Assembly (NCBI RefSeq): GCF_032854445.1
Contig: NC_088307.1
Span: 25,247,953-25,307,952, forward strand
Length of the DNA stretch: 60,000 nucleotides
From: Liolophura sinensis
Taxonomy: Eukaryota; Mollusca; Polyplacophora; Chitonida; Chitonidae
Direction: 5' to 3'
The stretch's first letter is position 1. The number at the start of each line of letters is the position of its first letter. A program made the translations under genes and the position numbers. A model generated the notes under the pieces. That model did not search any database. It worked only from the letters and a program-made list of their open reading frames with translations, and was not told the DNA's origin. Positions 46,428 through 56,340 of the stretch are shown here, one piece after another.

Positions 46428-48512
46428 TTACCTGCAAGATTCCTGGACCAATAATATGTGAACTTTTCTGCTACGTGGTAGATAAAATTGACATTTTGCC
46501 AGTGAACACTATGGTAAAATTATGTGGGGATGTTTATTCGGAATATGTGGTTCAAGGAGCTAAAGACATTCTACTGAAATGTTGCGGCAATCTTATAAGC
46601 GGAAAATGCAGAAAACGATCCTATCGCTAACAAAAAGGAATTGACCCTGCAGGACATTGCCAAAATTATTCAGGAGCTTGAACCTGAAGATGTCCCCTGT
46701 TTTGTTGCTCAAAAACTGAGCCGGTTGCCACTTGTAACTACCAACCATATCGATGTAGCCACACTAATTTGTGAGCTCAATAGCCTAAAACTTCTGGTGA
46801 ACGACGTCAATAGTAAAATCGACTCCTTGAACCTGTCGCAAGTAACATTGAACAAAAAGTTAGACAAAATCTCTGAAAAGTGCCAAACGAAATTAACCAC
46901 TCAAATACGAAATGTGACTATTCCAACAACACCGACAAATGCATCACAGTCACCTAATTTGTCAGTTGATCTAACTGCTGATGCGATAGGTGGCGAAAAT
47001 GTTATCAATATAAGCGATGCAGATCAGGCAAAAGGAGGTTTTATAACGCGAGACCCCACTGAGTCACCCAGTGGTCGACCTCAGACGACACCCAGCCGCG
47101 ATACGACGACAGATGACGAGACCCCACTGAGTCACCCAGTGGTCGACCTCAGACGACACCCAGCCGCGATACGACGACAGATGACGCAGAAGCATGTCCT
47201 CGAGGGACTGATCATTCATCTTCAACGGCGAAGAACGAAACACAAACAGCTCTGCATTCGACAGTTGTGACATCGAAAACCTCGAAGTCTCGAGATGATG
47301 CTGGATTTACTGTTGTCGGCAGACAACGATCCATACTGCGTGGGGTGAGGAGTTACCCGCCCGTGGAGTTAAATTTGTCACCCGACTGGATCCCAATACA
47401 ACTCCCAGTGATATTAAGATGTATGTGCACCAACAGTCTAATAATTGACATAGACTGTGAACAACTACAAACAAACTTTGATTCATATGCCTCATTCTGG
47501 ATGCTTGAGAGTGGCAAAGTGGCAAAATCACTGCTCAGTTCATAATACTGACCTGAGGAAGTACTTGTGAGAAAGTATTTTAAATGACGTTCCAGAGATT
47601 CTTACATGGCTCATGAGTCTCGTGATTCACAAGGTAATGACACTGTTCTAGGGAATAGACACTATGTATCGGAATGGTACCTCTATGACACCTATGATCG
47701 TAATCAGACAGACAGATAATTCTGACACATTATCACAATACAATAACTTACGCATTTCATCGTACAATTGTCGATCGTTAAAGAGTTGTTTCTCTGAAAT
47801 TAAGCATCTTTGTGATATAAGTGATCTATGTCTTTTACGAGAGTCATGGTTGTAGAACTCTGAACTACATATCCTGAATTCTACATATCCTGAGGTTCTA
47901 CTAAACCTCACTTGCCAAAGGCAGGCCATTTGGCGGTCTTGCTATACTCGAAATCGTTAGCTAAGAATGTAGATTTTGTTGACTATGGTGACAGCAGGCT
48001 AATAGGAATTAACAGTGTAACTGATACATCTACTCTGAAACCTTTACTGCATTACGTCATTCAGTGTTAATATATCCACTCAGTGTATCAAAGTCTTTTA
48101 CGGTGTAATATCATCTGATCATGGGCCTATGTGCGTCTCTCTACATTGGGACGCATTACCTAGTTTGACAGATCCTTCTAAGTGTCATGCCTCACACAGT
48201 CATGTTTATACTGACTGGAGTTTATTTAATGATTATGAACGGTGTCTTTATTATGAGTCAGCTAGCAAGAAACTATCGCAATTATCACCACCAGTAGATA
48301 TTCTTTTACGCAATGGAAGTGACTGTCGCTCCAATCACAAATATATTATAGATAAATTTTATGATGGTATTGTGAATGCTCTGGTATCTGCTGCTTCAGA
48401 AACCGTAGCAAAAGAACGTACACGAAACGAATATGTTGTACTGGGGTGGGTCGATTATGTAGCTGACCTATATCCTGTATCTAAATCTGCTTTTGTACTA
48501 TGGGCATTATAA
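46428..48512 (+). pseudogene. Decayed non-LTR retrotransposon (ORF1 and endonuclease remnants, RT absent)
   Basis: 46439-46628 reads as an ORF1 start (VVDKIDILPVN, VKLCGDVYSEYV). After a frameshift, 46641-47545 continues it (KIIQELEPEDVPCFVAQKL, coiled-coil-like NSLKLLVNDVNSKIDSL, then FTVVGRQRSILRG). 47728-47855 reads LRISSYNCRSLKS...LRESWL, like the start of an apurinic-type endonuclease. The frame then breaks several times (GDSRLIGIN is recognisable near 47987), and 48114-48128 encodes SDHGP, the DH motif near the endonuclease end. 48129-48512 is the linker before reverse transcriptase (KKLSQLSPPVDILLRNGS...GWVDYVADLY). The element stops at a microsatellite before any RT motif. I recognise the layout from LINEs in aquatic animals but cannot fix the clade. 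Confidence 0.82.
47051..47186 (+). repeat. 68-bp tandem duplication inside the ORF1 remnant
   Basis: The segment starting AGACCCCACTGAGTCACCCA is present twice in a row with no visible differences. 68 is not a multiple of 3, so the second copy is read in another frame and the following ORF1 sequence is shifted. Removing one copy in thought lets the frame run into the part at 47267-47545. Confidence 0.9.
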
Positions 48513-48600
48513 TAATAATAATGATGATGATAATAATGATGATGATGATGATGATAACAACAACAACAACAACAACAATAATAATAATAATAATAATAAT

Positions 48601-48662
<62 letters not shown>

Positions 48663-48712
48663 CCATAATCATAATAATAATGATATTATTATTATTTTTA
48701 TTATAATAAATG
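48505..48712 (+). repeat. Compound trinucleotide repeat (ATG/AAT/AAC)
   Basis: (ATR)n then (AAC)n, (AAT)n, a long (AAC)n and (AAT)n. It replaces the continuation of the retrotransposon at the codon after SAFVLW. Both strands read as homopolymeric peptides, which is meaningless. Confidence 0.95.
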
Positions 48713-48971
48713 TTTAAGATCTTGTAATGTAAAATTATGCTACAGCCGGCAAGCAATCGTTACGTGGCGTAACATGTTAAGATGTTTGCATAGGTTGCAA
48801 CATGTAACACATTGTATCATTTTAACACTTACAGCAACAAGTTGTGTCATCCTAACACTTACAACATGTAACAGGTTGTGTCATTTGAACACTCACAACA
48901 CGTTACGAGTTGTATTATTTTAGCTCTTACAACATATCACAAGTTGTGTCATTTTAATACATTTGCATTGT
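48713..48971 (+). repeat. ~45-bp degenerate repeat
   Basis: About four to five loose units around AACACTTACAACATGTAACA and GGTTGTGTCATTTT (48775-48965). Diverged and short. Confidence 0.65.
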
Positions 48972-49068
48972 TATATATTTATTTCATTTTTTCATTTCAT
49001 TTACACCGCCTTTAAGAATATTTCAATCATACGACGGCGACCAGCATTGTGGTAGGAGGATAAGATAA
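48972..49068 (-). mobile_element. SINE-A 3' fragment
   Basis: Reversed and decayed tail (TTTACACCGCCTTTAAGAAT), then ATACGACGGCGACCAGCATT and GTGGTAGGAGG. Confidence 0.7.
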
Positions 49069-49116
49069 TCTAATCTACTCACACAAGTATTATCAAACTT
49101 TTTACATTGCATAACG

Positions 49117-49182
49117 GGGGCCTCTACGCCAGCGAGGCGCAATGACCCAGGGGCCTCTTACCAATACGGTCGCTGTGGGTTC
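49117..49182 (+). mobile_element. SINE-A head fragment
   Basis: ACGCCAGCGAGGCGCAATGA, CCAGGGGCCTCTTACCAATA and CGGTCGCTGTGGGTTC match the head and B-box start. It ends precisely where the 26-bp array starts. Confidence 0.75.
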
Positions 49183-50300
49183 TACATCAGAGCATTTACC
49201 CACATGTCAACATCAGACCATTTACCCACACGTCTACACCAGAGCATTTACCCACATGTCTACAACAGAGCATTCATCCTCATGTCTACATCAGACCATT
49301 TACCCACATGTCTACATCAGAGCATTTACCCACATGTCTACATCAGAGCATTTACCCACATGTCTACATCACACCATTTACGCGTATGTCTACATCAAAC
49401 CATTTACCCACATGTCTACATCAGAGCATTCGCCCACATGTCTACATCACAGCATTTACCCGCATGTCTACATCAGAGCATTCATCCTTATGTCTACTTC
49501 AGAGCATTCATCACTATGTCTACACTTGAACATTTACTCGCATGTCTACATCAGTGCATTCACCTGCATGTCTATATCAGAGCATTTACCCGTATGTCTG
49601 CATCAGAGCATTCGCCTGCATTCAATATTTACACGCATGTCTACATCACAGCATTCACCCACATGTCTACATCAGAGCATTCATCACTATGTCTACACTT
49701 GAACATTTACTCGCATGTCTACATCAGTGCATTCACCTGCATGTCTATATCAGGCCATTTACCCACATGTCTACATCAGAGCATTCATCCCCATGTCTAC
49801 AGTAGAGCATTTACTCGCATGTCTACATCCGAACATTTACCCGCATGTCTACATCAAACCATTTATCTTCATGTCTCCATAAGAGCATTTACCCACATGT
49901 CTACATCAGAGCATTCATCCGCATGTCTACATCAGAGCATTCATCATTATGTCTACACTTGAACATTTACTCGCATGTCCACATCAAACCATTTACCTAC
50001 ATGTCTCCATCAGAGCATTTACCCACATGTCTACAGCAGACCATTTACCCGCATGTCTACTTCAGATCATCCGCTCGAATATCTACATAAGATCATTCAC
50101 CCACATGCATACATCAGAGCATTTACGCACATGTCTACATCAGAGCATTTGCCCGCATGTCTATATCAGAGCATTTACCCACATGTCTACATCAGAGCAT
50201 TTACCCACATGTCTACATCAGAGCATTTACCCATATGTTTACATCAGACCATTTGCCCACATGTTCACATCAAACCATTTACCCACATTTACAGGTATGT
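49183..50300 (+). repeat. 26-bp minisatellite, about 43 copies
   Basis: Unit ACATCAGAGCATTTACCCAC followed by ATGTCT. Since 26 is not divisible by 3, each open frame shows a 26-residue period (three units), such as MSTSEHLPTCLHQSIYPHVY. That is a repeat effect, not a protein family. A longer block with TTCATCACTATGTCTACACT recurs at about 49505 and 49679, and in part at 49945. The array sits about 300 bp before the FKRP-like start codon. Confidence 0.95.
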
Positions 50301-50394
50301 CTACACCAGAATGTATGAAACTTTTTTTAAAATATAGTTGGCGTTTGGTTAGAAAATTAATAATCACTATGTGTTATGGTTTTATTTATTTCAG

Positions 50395-50591
50395 TTAATG
50401 GAAGAGAACAGCTTACCGAGGTTTCACGATGTCGCGGCTGTTCTGGCGCCAATTTGACTGATATGCTGGCCGTTATACCCTGATACACACAATGGTTTCC
50501 AGAGTTATTGACACAAAGTTTTACCTATCCATTTGGCAGTCATTTAACTACAACTGTTATCATATCAACCTAACCCAGTAAAGGAGAAAGC
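50395..50591 (+). other. Candidate 5' UTR part of the FKRP-like gene
   Basis: A good acceptor (TTTTATTTATTTCAG, ending at 50394) is followed by 197 bases up to the ATG at 50592. This suggests an upstream non-coding exon and that the 26-bp array lies in a 5' UTR intron. Direct transcription start is the alternative; no TATA box is evident. Confidence 0.35.
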
Positions 50592-53500
50592 ATGGAGAAA
50601 CTTTTGTTCCCCCGCTTTTTCAGGAAACTCTGTATGATCTCTATTTTCCTGTGTGTCAGCATAATGGTTGTCAAGGTGATATACATGGGTCACAATGAAG
50701 GCAACAGAGAACTGTTTGAGTTGAGAAGTCGGGTAGCCGAGTTGGAAAATCTGCTAAAATCTACCAAAATGGTATCGCGTGAAATACCAGAAGCTCGAGA
50801 GTTGGGTCGAGATTTGAACTTGGCGGAAGCTCGAAAAAGAATGGAAAAAAATGTGACAGTGGTAATGTTTTCCTATGACGAAGATGTCAGTTGTTTAAAA
50901 TCCAGAATAGACAATGTGCTCCAAGAGTATCCAAATATCAAAGTGATCATATCTTCGACGAAAACTATCGACATTCCGTTCTCACAAAATGTCGAATATT
51001 TACCAAACATAGAGAAGGAAGGAAAAGCACTGGCAACAATGATTGATAAGGTAAAATCCCCTTATTTCCTGTACTTATCATCCAGTGTCCAGTTACCGCC
51101 ACAAAACTCCGACATCAGTGTCTCGTGGCTACTCCACGCGCTGGAAAAGATACCGGAACTGGATTTCATTGGTGGATCTTTCTTACGTAATCAGACCGGT
51201 GCACGGTATCCCGTGCTGGAGGTTCCCTGTTACCGATTGCGCATGTGCAACTGGACACTGTCACAAACGTTTGAGTATCGGTACAGCGTGGACGACATGA
51301 TGGTTTGCGAAGAAACATCCTCTTCCTTCATGGGACGAAAAAAAAGAGTAATCGAACTTGGCCAATTTGATTCTAATCTGGATGCCATGGCAACCACGGA
51401 TTTCTTTTGGCGAGTGAAAGGTAAAGCGATCACGGGCCTCCGACCAGAAGTACAATTCACAGTTTCCAAAAAAGTGCTTTCCTCCTTCTTTACCTGCAGC
51501 TACTGAAGCCGATCTGAAGTTTGCCTTTATGAAAAAATACGAACTGTACATTGTTCGAGACAACTTTAAACGTGAAGTCAAGGCATTGGATTCGAAGCAT
51601 TACAGCTCTTTGAAGAGAAATTACGGCTATGATTATAACAGAGATGGTTACTTCGCCAGTCCGATGTACGCACGCGGACTTCTGCTAGATCTGGAATTAG
51701 CTGCGGACTTCCTGGAATCCAAGGTAATCATATCCAACCATTTTTATGCATATATTTCTTATGATTTGTTTACCTTCGGTTAATTTTGACTGAAGGGTAT
51801 TGATCCAGTCATGTGCAGACGTCCGTCGGTCTGGTCGGTCTGGTCGCCTGGTAGTCTGGTCGGTCTCTCAAAATGTATTTTGTATTCGTGGCTTGATAGC
51901 ATTTGCAACAGTGGAAACCGTTCAAAGGGGTGTTCCAATGGGCGTTCCAAGTGGTGTCCAAATTAGCGTTCCAACGGGTGTCCCAATGGGTGTTCCAAGA
52001 GGTGTTCTAAGGGGCATTCCAAGCCAAATACGAAGGCCGTTTATGATGATATGGAATCTCTGGAGCCGTTAATCTATGAACTGTGACGTTGAACAAGGAT
52101 TGTTACATCTGTATTAGGTGTGTAAGCTATTTATTCATGCGTTATCAGCTATTTGAGCAGTTTTATTAGACTGTATATCAACCACATGACACCCCTCAGT
52201 CACTGGCAACAGACGTGCTTAAACGAGTCGGTGCACAAATTAGAATTATGGTTCTCGATTAGTGCTCGAACAAAATAAGATAAGCGTGACATACTCCTTA
52301 CGACGCGTCGGACTCTCACTCTCAGAATAGACAAGCTTGACCTTTGGAGTCTGTGCGAAGCACATAGGCTTGTTTACACTTAGGCCTAACCGCATCACTC
52401 TTGCTCTTCCGCGGAACTATTCAATCAGCATTCATCAATAACATTTTTTAATTTGTTGGTTAAAATTATATTGCACACACTTTAGATAAAGATTGCCTCT
52501 ATATAAAGTATAATTATGAACTAGAATTATAAATTGACATAGAGTTCATGGGTTTTCTGACATCATGGTGGTAGGGTGGGCATGGAGAAAAGCCCTGACC
52601 GTCCGCAGGCTGCTGATGCATCTTCCCACGTACTCTAATACACTTCCAACATTCGCTACGTACATTAATTGCATGGCTACATCCCGAACAGAATATGTAC
52701 ATGTATAGGTCTCTGCTTCTCAGATTATTAGGGAATCTGATCATTACCAGGTGGTCTACCTGTAGCCTCCTTAAAACGTAGTAAAGCACGGATTTTGAGT
52801 GTACGCATATTAAAGTCGAACATTCACCTAACATTCATTGGCAAATAAACGATCGTCTGCTGCAGGCTGCTTCAACGGACTTTCAGTTCAACACACACAA
52901 CATTTACTTTTCAACCTGTTCGAAAAGCCCACTGCAAGACCTTCCCACGTACGACCGGAGAGGAAGCTAGCAGTGGATGACTTGAACTCACAGAGACCGG
53001 TATTGATGAGTCATATACATACACCTGGGTCATTGTGCCGCGCTAGCAGGCAAACCTCGACCTGAGGGCCCCAACACATCATGTGTACACCGTATGAAAG
53101 TTTATACACAGCACACACAACAGAGTAAAATACTGTAAATATACCTACATTTACAGACAAATGGAATGCATCTCGCATTAGTACACTTATTATGGGTGTA
53201 ACATCTTCTAGGCGTATCTTTGATTGGCCATATGTACTTTTGCAACACTTTGGCTGTGTATAAAAAAACATGGGACGATATTGTCAGTTTACAGAATTCT
53301 ACTTATGGAACTACAACTGTAACTGGTCGTGATTTTACAGTCAGAAACGAGCGGTTGTCAGCAAGAAAATGTAGGGCAGCTCGAAGAGTTGCAAGGAGGG
53401 TTTACAGTAAAATACACGTTGTTATTACAGTGTATAACATGTATAGGGCGCTTAGCAAAAGTGCATATGTGCGTGGACGTGTGCTTATACACGTACCGGT

Positions 53501-55785
53501 ACTGAATATACCGTGAGAGATAAATTCACATAATGTATTCATTTCCTTTCGGTACACAACACAGTCTGTAATCACGATATACTTCGTCGTCATATGACTG
53601 AGAAATTGTTGAGTACGACGTTAAACCCCAAGCACTCACTCACGATTTACTGAACGGTTCCAGATTGCACTGCAGGGCAATTTTGATATGCCAACCTGCG
53701 GATACATTTCTGATCGGTATCGTGCTCTAATCGTACAGTGACGTGCAATAAACGTACACAGACGTGCAATAACCGCACAGTGTCGTGTAATGCCCGTACG
53801 GTACTGTGCAATAACAGTTTTGTGACAGGCAATAAATGTATCTTACTGTGCAAAAAAATAATTGCACTGTGCCGTGCAATAACCGTGTACTACCGTGCAA
53901 TAGGCACACACTACCGGTTTATAAACGTGCAATAGCCCTATGGCACAATGAAGTAAGTATATTGTAACGTGCAATAACCGTATGGCACAATGAAGTAAGT
54001 ATACCGTAACGTGCAATAACCGTATGGCACAATGAAGTAAGTATACCGTAACGTGCAATAACCGTACAGTACGGTGCAATAACCGTACAGGAATGTGTAA
54101 GAATCGTATTGTAGAGTAGCATAACCATGCAGTGTGGTGTGATGAAAGTGTTGATGTGTTTACGTATAACTACAATGTGCGCAGTATTGTTTTTGTTCCA
54201 GAATATTTCTTTCTTCATAGACTCAGGAGTACCCCTTGGCGGCGTGAAGACTGGAGGCCTACTGCCGTGGGATGTTGACATAGACCTGGGCTTCTTTCAC
54301 GACTGGAAACCCGTCCACGAAGGTCTAGCTAAACTTTGCAAGGACAGAGGCATTCCGGCCACAATCGCCAGAGGTAAGGGAACAGGCATTAGATTTATGT
54401 ATCGAGGGAAGGACGAGTGAAAACTGAAATTTGTCGCCAAAGAACCTTCAGTCATAGCAATATCAGCCAGTGGTGGTAATAGAGCTGCTGATGTGGCCTA
54501 ACAAAAGGTTCTTTGCTCTCGCCAATGTGTCATACATATTGAGTACGCTCTGCGAATGAAAATATGTGCGTCACGTGAAAAAGTTCGTCAAAACGCAGGT
54601 GGTTTACTCCAGACTCTTGGTCCTCTCCCACCTACGGAAATACAATGGGTCACTGGGGGCAGGGTGATAGACAGGAAGTGATGTCAGAAAACTCAAACAA
54701 CCCGTCTCAACCTTTGTCTCTAATAATACGTTATACATATGTATTCTCTATATCTACATACATATATCTGTATATCTATACTCTATATCTAGTATGTACA
54801 ACATGATTCCACCAAAAACCCGAAACATTTTCATTGATGCATTCTGCTTAAATAGTTCCGCGGGAGTAGACAAGTGATGAGGCTAAGCCTAACAAGTCTA
54901 CGTTCGTCTTACAGGCTCCAAAGGTCAAGTTTGTGTATTTTTGACAGTGATGTAAAGCGAAAGGTGGAGAGCGATGATTGCGCTGTAAGGAGTCCGGAGT
55001 ACGAATTGACACAGTAAAGAAAAAATTTGTAAATTATTCAGTTAATAAACAACTCGTTGCTAACAACAGAAGGTAATGAATAACTATCTTTGGGGTAACG
55101 CCACGTTGGCAGTATTTCAGGCATGTCGTGGCATATCATGGCTATCTTTGCTTTGCGTATCACTGGACACGCTAGCTGTTACATTATAGATAAGCCTTTC
55201 GAAATTCCTTTGAAGGCTTTAATTGCAGTCTTTTGCGACAATTTCATCTAACTTGGCCTTTTAATTTCGTGTTTTTTTTTTAACCCATATCCTTCCTCTC
55301 CGGTCGTACGTGGGAAGGTCTGTCAGCAACCTACGGATTGTCATGGTTTTATTGGGGCTCTGCCCAGTTTCTGTCCATCAAAATGGTGATTGTGATATAA
55401 GTGAAATATTCTTGAATATGGCGTAAAAAACTATCCAATACACGTTTAAAAATGATGACGTCATTTCATTTCAGAATCTCTGGGAGACGGGAGACAAGAG
55501 CTGGTTTTCCGCGCGGCGGGGGAATTTGGTTACAATTGTATGTATCAACAGCCTGTGAGCGTTGTTGAGGAGAATTCCATAATGCATACTTACATTCACG
55601 GACGGAAGTACCCAGTGAAAACATACCTCTTCTCTAGTTTTCGAACGATGTACGGAATAAAATACTTAGAGATGCATGGAGCACGTGGGCGCATGAATTG
55701 TCGCACGAAAGGTCACCACGCATGCCTACCAGAACAGTTCAGTTACGGTGGCGGCCATTGGCGAGAGTATTATTGTGACCTGTAA
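50592..55785 (+). CDS. FKRP-like LicD-family glycan phosphotransferase, four exons
   Basis: Exons 50592-51420, 51500-51723, 54202-54373 and 55475-55785 join in frame to 511 residues; human FKRP has 495. A short basic N-terminus and a membrane segment (about 12-32) fit a type II Golgi protein, followed by a coiled-coil-like stem (38-60). Residues ~85-275 resemble the FKRP glycosyltransferase-like stem domain (GGSFLRNQTG; RLRMCNWTLS; SVDDMMVCEETSS). The LicD core spans an intron: LELAADFLESK, then VPLGGVKTGG and PWDVDIDLGF, with metal-binding D375, D377 and D379. FKRP transfers ribitol 5-phosphate from CDP-ribitol to alpha-dystroglycan glycan; the same role here is inferred. Two doubts: the 79-nt intron 51421-51499 could instead be a one-base error in the A run near 51475, giving 537 residues; and the stop overlaps a consensus donor, so a further exon is possible. 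The C-terminal 100 residues are less FKRP-like. Confidence 0.75.
51724..52310. other. First part of FKRP-like long intron
   Basis: Intron starting at the AAG|GTAATC donor. 51927-52022 holds eight or so short GGTGTTCCAA-type units reading as GVPMGVP. No exon is needed here, because the protein is continuous across the intron. Confidence 0.55.
52320..52485 (-). mobile_element. Family X fragment
   Basis: On the minus strand it has GTGTGTGCAATATAATTTTA, AATAGTTCCGCGGAAGAGC, AAACAAGCCTATGTGC and CTCCAAAGGTCAAGCTTG, matching 44888-45045 in order. Confidence 0.7.
52560..53070 (-). mobile_element. SINE-A split by a ~307-bp insertion
   Basis: 52560-52633 (GACCGTCCGCAGGCTGCTGA) and 52941-53070 (CGTACGACCGGAGAGGAAGC; TTGAACTCACAGAGACCGG; GTGCCGCGCTAGCAGG) are consecutive parts of a reversed SINE-A. 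CTTCCCACGTAC is present on both sides of the intervening 52634-52940, consistent with a 12-bp target-site duplication. The insert is not recognised. Confidence 0.6.
53071..53583. other. FKRP-like intron, unassigned
   Basis: No repeat or exon recognised. An open frame at 53220-53516 lies in the intron and matches nothing I know. Confidence 0.45.
53584..53643 (+). mobile_element. SINE-B/C tail fragment
   Basis: GTCGTCATATGACTGAGAAA, TTGTTGAGTACGACGTTAAA, then CCCCAAGCACTCACTCAC. It is a clean example of the tail sequence found in the 46-bp array. Confidence 0.85.
53740..54125 (+). repeat. ~20-bp minisatellite with a 44-bp sub-array, before FKRP-like exon 3
   Basis: Degenerate units of ACGTGCAATAACCGTACAGT. 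Within it, 53940-54065 has three near-identical 44-bp units (GGCACAATGAAGTAAGTATA, CCGTAACGTGCAATAACCGT). It ends about 75 bp before the exon at 54202. Confidence 0.88.
54640..54990 (+). mobile_element. Family X copy without satellite array, in FKRP-like intron
   Basis: Interior blocks GACAGGAAGTGATGTCAGAA, CCTTTGTCTCTAATAATA, ATGTACAACATGATTC, AATAGTTCCGCGGGAG and CTCCAAAGGTCAAGTTTG follow the order of the 43.6-kb copy. The right end 54952-54990 (GTAAAGCGAAAGG...GCTGTAAGG) is the terminal inverted repeat. At the array site it has only a short TATATCTA-rich stretch. The left terminal repeat is not recognisable. Confidence 0.7.
55297..55442 (+). mobile_element. SINE-A partial in FKRP-like intron
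   Basis: CGGTCGTACGTGGGAAGGTC, GTCAGCAACCTACGGATTGT, GGGGCTCTGCCCAGTTTC and ATATTCTTGAATATGGCGTA. Diverged and head-less. It ends 32 bp before the last exon. Confidence 0.8.
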
Positions 55786-56340
55786 GTGAAGATGGAGTTG
55801 TGAGGTGGGGTGGGTATGGGGGTGTAAAGTTGGGGTGGGGACATCGCTAAACATAACAGAGGAAATACCCAAATCATTTGTTTTCAGTCGTGTGGAGTGT
55901 CTCTTGGGGAGGACATCCTTGTTGTTGTATTTCTTGGGTTACCTGTTCATTACGATGACGTAGTTCATGCTCACGAAACAAACCAAATATGTTTTCTAAT
56001 CACGCATTTTTTTGTGACTCCATGATATATATACATCGAGAACTCTGGGACTAGGATGCGAAGGCTGTGTCGACTTTTAACAAAACTGTCCCAAACTGTC
56101 TCAACGTTCACGTGTTTAACATGATGAAATCCATAACGTGAAGAGCAAATGCAACACGCTAATTTTACCTACATGGAGAGAATCTTGGTTGATGTGATAC
56201 ACATTATGACGGGATTTACCTTCCTGTGCATGTGGAATTTACATTCATACTAACAGTGCATTATACCTCAGCATACTTTTCGTTATTTCAGATGATTAAC
56301 ACAGGTTAATTCTTGCTGAAAGCGGTAAACTAAAAAAAAA
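55786..56340. other. Sequence after the FKRP-like stop
   Basis: Would be 3' UTR, or intron if the donor at 55782 is used. A G-rich stretch (55804-55845) follows the stop. No AATAAA in this part. Confidence 0.5.

Noticed and set aside
48481-48756. Poly-asparagine, poly-threonine and poly-valine/isoleucine frames
   Set aside because: Trinucleotide repeat.
49142-50398. Histidine/cysteine-rich open frames with a 26-residue period
   Set aside because: The 26-bp array read in three overlapping frames; all frames show the same period and none has a unique domain.
51800-52072. GVPMGVP repeat protein in the FKRP-like intron
   Set aside because: A short local GGTGTTCCAA repeat in a low-complexity stretch; the flanking exons already join without it.
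53220-53516. 98-codon open frame in the FKRP-like intron
   Set aside because: No domain, no splice sites in phase, and not needed to complete the protein.
54374-54420. Read-through of the FKRP-like exon to a stop at 54420 as the true gene end
   Set aside because: GAG|GTAAGG at 54374 is a consensus donor, and the exon at 55475 continues in the right phase with a conserved-looking 100-residue sequence; retention of this intron as a minor form cannot be excluded.
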